Assembly (NCBI RefSeq): GCF_000761155.1
Contig: NZ_CP009533.1
Coordinates: forward strand, 4,271,501-4,335,500
DNA length: 64,000 nt
Source: Pseudomonas rhizosphaerae
Lineage (GTDB): Bacteria > Pseudomonadota > Gammaproteobacteria > Pseudomonadales > Pseudomonadaceae
Direction of reading: 5' to 3'
Below, in pieces: positions 59,099-64,000 of this stretch (positions within the stretch are counted from its first letter, which is position 1; every line of letters begins with the position of its first letter). The translations under genes were made by a program, and so were the position numbers. The notes under the pieces are model-generated. The model did no database searches. It was not told where the DNA came from and worked only from the letters and a program-made list of their open reading frames with translations.

Positions 59099-59238
59099 GG
59101 CAAATCCTCGTTCGTTTCATGCATAACCATTCGGGTATGCCTGTGACCGTGTTTTTCAATATTCGTTGTGGGGCATTTCCTTGAGACTAGTACGAAGCCT
59201 GAAAAGGTTTTCCATAAATCGAATAACAGGAGAACGGC

Positions 59239-59958
59239 ATGTCTTCCCAGGACAGCAGTCGCTTCATCATCCGTGATCGCAATTGGCACCCCAAGGCCCT
59301 GACGCCGGACTACAAGACCTCGACCATGCGCTCGCCGCGCCAGGCGCTGGTGAGCATCCCGCAGTCGGCCAGTGAAAGCACCGGCCCCAACTTCGCCCAC
59401 CTCAAGTTCGGCGAGTTCGACAACGACCTGCTGCTCAACTACAACCATGGCGGCTTGCCGATCGGCGAGCGGATCATCCTGGCCGGCCGCGTCTGCGACC
59501 AGTTCGGCAAGCCCATTCCCAATACCTTGGTGGAAATGTGGCAGGCCAACGCCGGTGGCCGTTACCGGCACAAGAACGACCGCTACCTGGCGCCCCTGGA
59601 CCCCAACTTCGGCGGCGTCGGCCGTACCCTGACCGACAGTGAGGGTTACTACAGTTTCCGCACCATCAAGCCCGGTCCGTACCCATGGCGCAACGGGCCG
59701 AACGACTGGCGCCCGGCCCACGTGCACTTCTCCATCAGTGGCCCGTCGATTGCCACCAAGTTAATCACCCAGCTGTATTTCGAAGGCGACCCGTTGATCC
59801 CAATGTGCCCCATCGTCAAGTCGATCAACGACCCCGAGGCGGTGCAGAGCCTGATCGCCAGGCTGGACATGGCCAACGCCAATCCGATGGATTGCCTGGC
59901 CTACCGTTTCGACATCGTGCTGCGCGGCCAGCGCAAGACTCACTTCGAAAACCGCTGA
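59239..59958 (+). CDS. pcaH: Protocatechuate 3,4-dioxygenase beta subunit
   Basis: PcaH carries the non-haem Fe3+ that cleaves protocatechuate to beta-carboxy-cis,cis-muconate. The 239-residue protein shows all four ligands: Tyr109 in [11 protein letters not shown], Tyr148 in [14 protein letters not shown], and His161 and His163 in [20 protein letters not shown] precedes the ATG. pcaG follows after 10 bp. No other beta-ketoadipate genes lie beside it in the window. The 140-bp upstream gap should hold the promoter. Confidence 0.98.
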   Translation: MSSQDSSRFIIRDRNWHPKALTPDYKTSTMRSPRQALVSIPQSASESTGPNFAHLKFGEFDNDLLLNYNHGGLPIGERIILAGRVCDQFGKPIPNTLVEMWQANAGGRYRHKNDRYLAPLDPNFGGVGRTLTDSEGYYSFRTIKPGPYPWRNGPNDWRPAHVHFSISGPSIATKLITQLYFEGDPLIPMCPIVKSINDPEAVQSLIARLDMANANPMDCLAYRFDIVLRGQRKTHFENR

Positions 59959-59968
59959 GGGAACCGAC

Positions 59969-60574
59969 ATGCCTATCGAACTGCTCAAAGAAACCCCGTC
60001 ACAGACGGCCGGCCCCTATGTTCACATCGGCCTGGCGTTGGCCGCTGCGGGCATCGAGCCGCGCGAGCATGAAATCTGGAATGAAATGGCCAAGCCCGAA
60101 GCGCCGGGTGAGCACATCCTGCTGCTGGGCAACGTCTACGACGGCAATGGCCACCTGGTGCGCGACTCGTTTCTGGAACTGTGGCAGGCCGACGACCAGG
60201 GCCACTACCACATCGATTTCGACCAGGACAAACCCTTCAACAGCTTCGGCCGTACCGCCACCACCTTCGACGCCGGTGAATGGACCGTGCAGACGATCAA
60301 GCCCGGCGTGGTGAACAACGCCGCCGGTGTGCCGATGGCGCCGCACATCAACATCAGCCTGTTCGCCCGAGGGGTGAACATTCACCTGCACACGCGGCTG
60401 TATTTCAGCGACGAAGCCGAAGCCAATGCCAAGGACCCGGTGCTGAACCTGATCGAACAGCCGGCGCGGCGCGAGACGCTGGTGGCGACTCGCTGCGAGG
60501 TGGATGGCAAGGTGGCGTATCGCTTCGATATGCGCATTCAGGGGGAAGGGGAGACGGTGTTTTTCGATTTCTGA
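59969..60574 (+). CDS. pcaG: Protocatechuate 3,4-dioxygenase alpha subunit
   Basis: PcaG is the partner subunit that shapes the active site in the (alpha-beta-Fe)12 enzyme. The 201-residue protein shows ETPSQTAGPYVHIGLALAAA, DSFLELWQADDQGHYHIDFD and MAPHINISLFARGVNIHLHT. Its Shine-Dalgarno is GAGGGAAC. Confidence 0.98.
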   Translation: MPIELLKETPSQTAGPYVHIGLALAAAGIEPREHEIWNEMAKPEAPGEHILLLGNVYDGNGHLVRDSFLELWQADDQGHYHIDFDQDKPFNSFGRTATTFDAGEWTVQTIKPGVVNNAAGVPMAPHINISLFARGVNIHLHTRLYFSDEAEANAKDPVLNLIEQPARRETLVATRCEVDGKVAYRFDMRIQGEGETVFFDF

Positions 60575-60593
60575 TTGGAAGACCGCGGTGCTC

Positions 60594-60658
60594 CCTTCGC
60601 GGCCACCGACCGCTCCTACACATTGACATCATGTAGGAGCGGTCGGTGGCCGCGAAGG
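60594..60658. repeat. Perfect long inverted repeat between convergent genes
   Basis: Positions 60594-60620 and 60632-60658 are a perfect 27-nt inverted repeat around an 11-nt loop. The core is ggagcggtcggtggccgcga, as at 615 and 56568. It follows pcaG and faces the convergent aldo/keto reductase, so it may end both transcripts. Confidence 0.85.
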
Positions 60659-60683
60659 CTGCACCACGGTCTATAGCCCTACC

Positions 60684-61508
60684 TCAATCCCACTCAGGCG
60701 CAAAATCCGGGCTGACCAACCGCTGATCCTTGGGCAACGTCGCAATGATCCGGCGATCTTCATCGTCCAACTGCACCTTCAGCGCATCCAGGTTGCTCTG
60801 CTGGTTGGCCTTGCTGGCCGCCTTCGGGATCGCGGCGACATTGTCCTGATCCAGCAACCACTTCAACGCCACCTGGGTCGGCAGTACGCCGTGCTTTTTG
60901 GCAATCGCCTGCAGCTCGGGAATCTGCGACACCTTGTTGCGGACCAGCGGGCTGTAGGCAGTCAGCGCCATGTCGTGCTGGCGAGCGTAGTCGAGCAGGG
61001 CGCTCTGGCCCAGAGTGACGTGGTATTCCACCTGGATGGCCGCCAACGGCGCATTCAGATCCTCGACCACATGGCGCAGCAGCGGCAGGGGAAAGTTGGC
61101 CACGCCGATGTTCAGCGCACGGCCGTCCTGCTTGAACGACACCAAAGTGTCGATGGCTGCTTTCACGTCCCAGCCCTCCTGGCCGGGCCAGTGAATCAGG
61201 AACAGGTCGATATAGTCGCTTTGCAGCGCATTCAAGGTGTTCTGGAACGATTCGCGCATGGCGTCGGGCGCCAGCTTGTCCCACCAGACCTTGCTGGTGA
61301 CATGAATGTCGCCGCGCGGCACGCCGGATTCGGTCAAGCCGCGGCCCACGGCGGCTTCGTTGTTGTAGCCGGCAGCGGTATCGATGTGCCGATAGCCCAG
61401 TTCCAGGGCCTGGATCACGGCCGAGGTGCATTCCCCGTCGAGCATAGGCCAGGTGCCCAGGCCCAGTTTCGGCATCTTCAGCTGCTGGGCGTTGGTGATG
61501 AGTTGCAT
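60684..61508 (-). CDS. Aldo/keto reductase, DkgB-like
   Basis: The 274-residue TIM-barrel NADPH-dependent reductase shows GLGTWPMLDGECTSAVIQAL, the catalytic Asp and Tyr in YRHIDTAAGYNNE, Lys in VTSKVWWDKL and His in DLFLIHWPG. The C-terminal coenzyme motif is IPKAASKANQQSNLDA. It resembles 2,5-diketo-D-gluconate reductase B/methylglyoxal reductases. It lies 24 bp after the flavoprotein gene, probably in one operon. Confidence 0.9.
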   Translation of the reverse strand: MQLITNAQQLKMPKLGLGTWPMLDGECTSAVIQALELGYRHIDTAAGYNNEAAVGRGLTESGVPRGDIHVTSKVWWDKLAPDAMRESFQNTLNALQSDYIDLFLIHWPGQEGWDVKAAIDTLVSFKQDGRALNIGVANFPLPLLRHVVEDLNAPLAAIQVEYHVTLGQSALLDYARQHDMALTAYSPLVRNKVSQIPELQAIAKKHGVLPTQVALKWLLDQDNVAAIPKAASKANQQSNLDALKVQLDDEDRRIIATLPKDQRLVSPDFAPEWD

Positions 61509-61532
61509 GTCGATCTCCTTCTCTGCTGGCGG

Positions 61533-63254
61533 TTATTCGTCGTGTGTCGCTCCGGCCATGTGGCGCGCGGCAATGTAGCCGAAGGTAGCGGCAGGGCCCA
61601 GGTTGATGCCCCCGGCCGGGTAATGGCCACCCATGATGCTGGCCATGTCGCTGCCGGCGGCGTACAGCCCGGCAATCGGCAGGCCCTGGCGATCGAGCAC
61701 CTGTGCGTGCTCATTGGTCTTGAGCCCGGCGAAGGTGCCGAAGCTGCCTGCTTCAACCTTGACCGCATAGAAGGGCCCCTGTTCGATCGGCGCCACGCAC
61801 GGATTGGGTTGGTGCAAGGCATCACCCTGCTTGCGGTTGTAGACGCTGCCGCCGCGGCCGAATGCCGGGTCCTGCCCCAGCCGCGCGTGCCGATTGAAGT
61901 CGTCCACCGCGCGGCGCAGGCCTTGCGGGTCGATGCCGCAGGCGCCGGCCAGCGCTTCCAGGGTGTTGCCGACTTTCAGGTAGCCGCTGTCCAGATGCGG
62001 TTTGATCGGCAGGGGAAAGGGCCGCGAGATGCCCAGTCCGTAGCGGCGCTGGAAGCGATGACTGCAGATCAGCCAGGAGGCGACTTCGCTGCCGGGCGAA
62101 TGCTTGACCATCGCCTTGACGTAATCGTAGTAGCCGTCCGCTTCGTTGACGAAGCGCTTGCCGTTGGCCAGCACGCCGATGATGCCGGGCTTGGCGCGTT
62201 CGATGATGTGCGGGAAATGGCCGACGCTGCCATCGGGGTAGGGCACGCGCGAGACCGGGCACCAGGCCGCGGCCGAGGCCAGCTCGGTGGCCACTTCACC
62301 GCCGACGGCTTCCCCCAGGCGCAGGCCGTCGCCTTCGACGCCCTGCGGTGGCAGGGCCAGATGCTCATGGCCGGTGGGCGTTCGTGGGAAGAGTGCCCGG
62401 CGCCGTTCGATATCGTTGGCAAAACCGCCCGTGGCCAGCATCACGGCCTTGCGGGCATTGATCACGACCTCGCCCTTGGCCGTCTCGACCACGGCACCGC
62501 AGACCTGCGAACCTTGCATCGACAGCCGTCGAACTGGTGTCGACTCCCACAGCCGTACGCCCAGGTCGTCGGCCGACTTGGCCAGCCGCGCCACCAGTGC
62601 CACACCGTTACGCAGTTGCATGGCGCGTCCGTGCCAGGCCAGGTCGAACAGATGCCGGCCCACTCGCTGGCTGACGTGCAGCAGCGAACGCCATGACCGG
62701 GTCAGCGTAAGGAAGGCGTTCAGGTCGGCCCCTGCCATGATCGGCATGCCCAGAAAGGAGGTTTCGCGCATCGTTGTGCGCAGGCGCTTGAGCAGCTCTT
62801 TGTCCAGTTGGCGTGCGTCGTAGGGCGCAGCGATGACCGAACGGCCACCGCTACCGGCGCCCGGCGTATCGCCATGGATGTCGGCGATGCCATTGCCATC
62901 GGCAAATTGCAGACTAGTGTGTTCCTCGAAGAACGCGACCATCTGCGGGGCGGCTTCAAGGAAGGCGTCGACCCGCGCCGGATCGAAGTGCACTCCCAGT
63001 TCATGTTGCAGGTAGGTGCGCGGCAGGGCTGGATCCTCGTCGATGCCGGCGCGCCGTGCCAGCGGATTGCGCGGTACCCACATCCAGCCACCCGACCAGG
63101 CGGTTGCGCCGCCGAAGGTGCTGTCCTTTTCCACCACGATCACGCGCAGCCCGTGGTAGGCGGCGGTGACGGCAGTGGCCAGGCCCGCTGCTCCCGAGCC
63201 GATCACCAGCACGTCGCACTCCACCGGGGTCGTCACGCAGTCGGGCGCAGGCAT
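61533..63254 (-). CDS. FAD-binding dehydrogenase, KstD/fumarate reductase family
   Basis: The 573-residue flavoprotein shows the N-terminal FAD motif CDVLVIGSGAAGLATAVTAA, WSGGWMWVPRNP, VMLATGGFANDIERRRALFP, and the C-terminal FAD motif AAGSDMASIMGGHYPAGG followed by INLGPAATFGYIAARH. It resembles 3-ketosteroid delta-1-dehydrogenases and related enoate-type dehydrogenases. The ATG at 63254 has GGAG upstream and is preferred to an earlier TTG. It is divergent from an IclR regulator. The substrate is unknown. Confidence 0.88.
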   Translation of the reverse strand: MPAPDCVTTPVECDVLVIGSGAAGLATAVTAAYHGLRVIVVEKDSTFGGATAWSGGWMWVPRNPLARRAGIDEDPALPRTYLQHELGVHFDPARVDAFLEAAPQMVAFFEEHTSLQFADGNGIADIHGDTPGAGSGGRSVIAAPYDARQLDKELLKRLRTTMRETSFLGMPIMAGADLNAFLTLTRSWRSLLHVSQRVGRHLFDLAWHGRAMQLRNGVALVARLAKSADDLGVRLWESTPVRRLSMQGSQVCGAVVETAKGEVVINARKAVMLATGGFANDIERRRALFPRTPTGHEHLALPPQGVEGDGLRLGEAVGGEVATELASAAAWCPVSRVPYPDGSVGHFPHIIERAKPGIIGVLANGKRFVNEADGYYDYVKAMVKHSPGSEVASWLICSHRFQRRYGLGISRPFPLPIKPHLDSGYLKVGNTLEALAGACGIDPQGLRRAVDDFNRHARLGQDPAFGRGGSVYNRKQGDALHQPNPCVAPIEQGPFYAVKVEAGSFGTFAGLKTNEHAQVLDRQGLPIAGLYAAGSDMASIMGGHYPAGGINLGPAATFGYIAARHMAGATHDE

Positions 63255-63286
63255 GGGATGAATCTCCAAGAAGCAGGTGGGTTAGA

Positions 63287-63310
63287 CTATAATTTTATAG
63301 AACCTGGTTC
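63287..63310. promoter_or_regulatory. Palindromes in the divergent flavoprotein/IclR promoter region
   Basis: Two short inverted repeats lie side by side: CTATAA-tt-TTATAG (63287-63300) and GAACC-t-GGTTC (63300-63310). The first contains a TATAAT that could serve as a -10 for the IclR gene. The second is a candidate IclR-type site. Confidence 0.4.
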
Positions 63311-63394
63311 CATATTCTATGGATTGCCGACCGGATCGCCAAGTGTAGAATCGGCGAAATTTTTTCATTCGTTCCAACTTCACGAGACCCCATC

Positions 63395-64000
63395 ATGGCC
63401 GGCAGTCAGATCGAACGGGCGCTCAGCCTGCTTGAGAGCCTTACCAACGAGCCTCGCGGCCAAGCCCTGCAAACCCTTGCCGAGCAGTTGGGCATGCCCA
63501 AGAGTGCAGCCCATCGCATGCTGTCCGAACTGGGCCGGCTGGGGTATGTGCGGCAGAACGCCGAGACCTTGCGCTATCACTTGTCGACCAAGCTGGTCGC
63601 GCTGGGCTTTCAGTACCTGTCGGGCTGCGGCGCCGACATCGTTCAGCCGATCCTCGACCGGCTGGCCCAGGACACCGGCGAGCTGGTGCGCCTCGGCGTG
63701 ATCGAAGGCGACCGGCAAACCTGGATCGCCAAATCCCAGGGCGCCCGTTCCGGCTTACGCTACGACCCGGAAATGGGTCGCGATGCGCCCCTGTTCTACA
63801 CCGCCTCCGGGCATGCCTGGCTGGCCACCCTCAGCGATGCCAAGGCACTGGCCCTGGTGGAGCAGCAAGGCATTGCCCGCCGTGACGACTTCGGACCGAA
63901 CGCGCCGCGCTCCAACGCCGATCTGCTCGAACGCCTGCGGGTAGCGCGCGACGCCGGTTATGCCTGGGTGGTCGAAAGTTCGGCGCTGGGCACGTCGGCC
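63395..64000 (+). CDS. IclR-family regulator, C-terminus outside window
   Basis: The first 202 residues are visible. The N-terminal winged helix is QIERALSLLESLTNEPRGQA and LAEQLGMPKSAAHRMLSELG; the effector domain begins near LVALGFQYLSGCGADIVQPI with SGHAWLATLSD. It is divergent from the KstD-like flavoprotein and aldo/keto reductase and is their likely regulator. The gene continues past the right edge. Confidence 0.9.
   Translation, partial: MAGSQIERALSLLESLTNEPRGQALQTLAEQLGMPKSAAHRMLSELGRLGYVRQNAETLRYHLSTKLVALGFQYLSGCGADIVQPILDRLAQDTGELVRLGVIEGDRQTWIAKSQGARSGLRYDPEMGRDAPLFYTASGHAWLATLSDAKALALVEQQGIARRDDFGPNAPRSNADLLERLRVARDAGYAWVVESSALGTSA

Overview
The window is a Pseudomonas chromosome segment, most likely from the P. 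putida group. The evidence is high GC, GTG and TTG starts, REP-type palindromes between genes, the thiD-thiE-hemL order, a PP_4765-family flavoprotein, RhlE, and PcaH/PcaG. No rRNA, tRNA, CRISPR array or insertion sequence was seen. Assignments come from reading the translations and motifs; no database search was possible.

Layout. 1-12 kb is mostly housekeeping: a Sel1-repeat protein, hemL, thiE and thiD (leftward), a hybrid sensor kinase with a degenerate receiver, amn, rluE, an Lrp-type regulator, a possible terminated small RNA, a DUF6515 secreted protein, fieF and a lipoprotein. 12.3-23.2 kb holds yqaA, hrpB, a phosphonate cluster (LysR regulator, ABC importer, phnX, FAD oxidoreductase) and an acetyltransferase; parts of it are visibly less GC-rich. 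23.5-29.1 kb holds an OprD-type porin, a CitMHS carrier, a PrpF/GalD-type isomerase, a LysR regulator and a ModA-like periplasmic protein, read here as a trans-aconitate assimilation locus. 29.3-40.5 kb is a pyrimidine module: Tsx channel, YdfG-like reductase, BMP-family ABC importer, rutR and rutABCDF. 40.5-48.6 kb is mixed: YciC and DUF2076 proteins, a REP array, NYN and DnaQ-like nucleases, YedA, RhlE, a flavoprotein, a DnaA-box cluster and LysO. 48.7-55.8 kb is a 5-oxoproline/D-glutamate type operon: biotin carboxylase-BCCP, fused PxpB-PxpC, DUF1445, PxpA, an NRAMP-fold transporter and a GntR regulator. 56-64 kb has an acetyltransferase, tesB, a HAD hydrolase, a zinc peptidase, pcaHG, an aldo/keto reductase, a KstD-like flavoprotein and a partial IclR regulator.

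Main points. (1) A nearly identical 34-bp control module (33/34) lies in inverted orientation on both sides of rutR, in front of both the rut operon and the ABC/YdfG operon. The YdfG-like enzyme can supply the missing RutE step and the ABC/Tsx system the missing RutG transport. (2) The phosphonate cluster has PhnX but no PhnW, so an FAD oxidoreductase probably makes phosphonoacetaldehyde. (3) BC-BCCP beside fused PxpBC together have the parts of a urea-carboxylase-type enzyme, and the transporter there has lost both NRAMP metal motifs. (4) A roughly 200-bp gap at 47.4-47.6 kb carries three paired DnaA-box modules.
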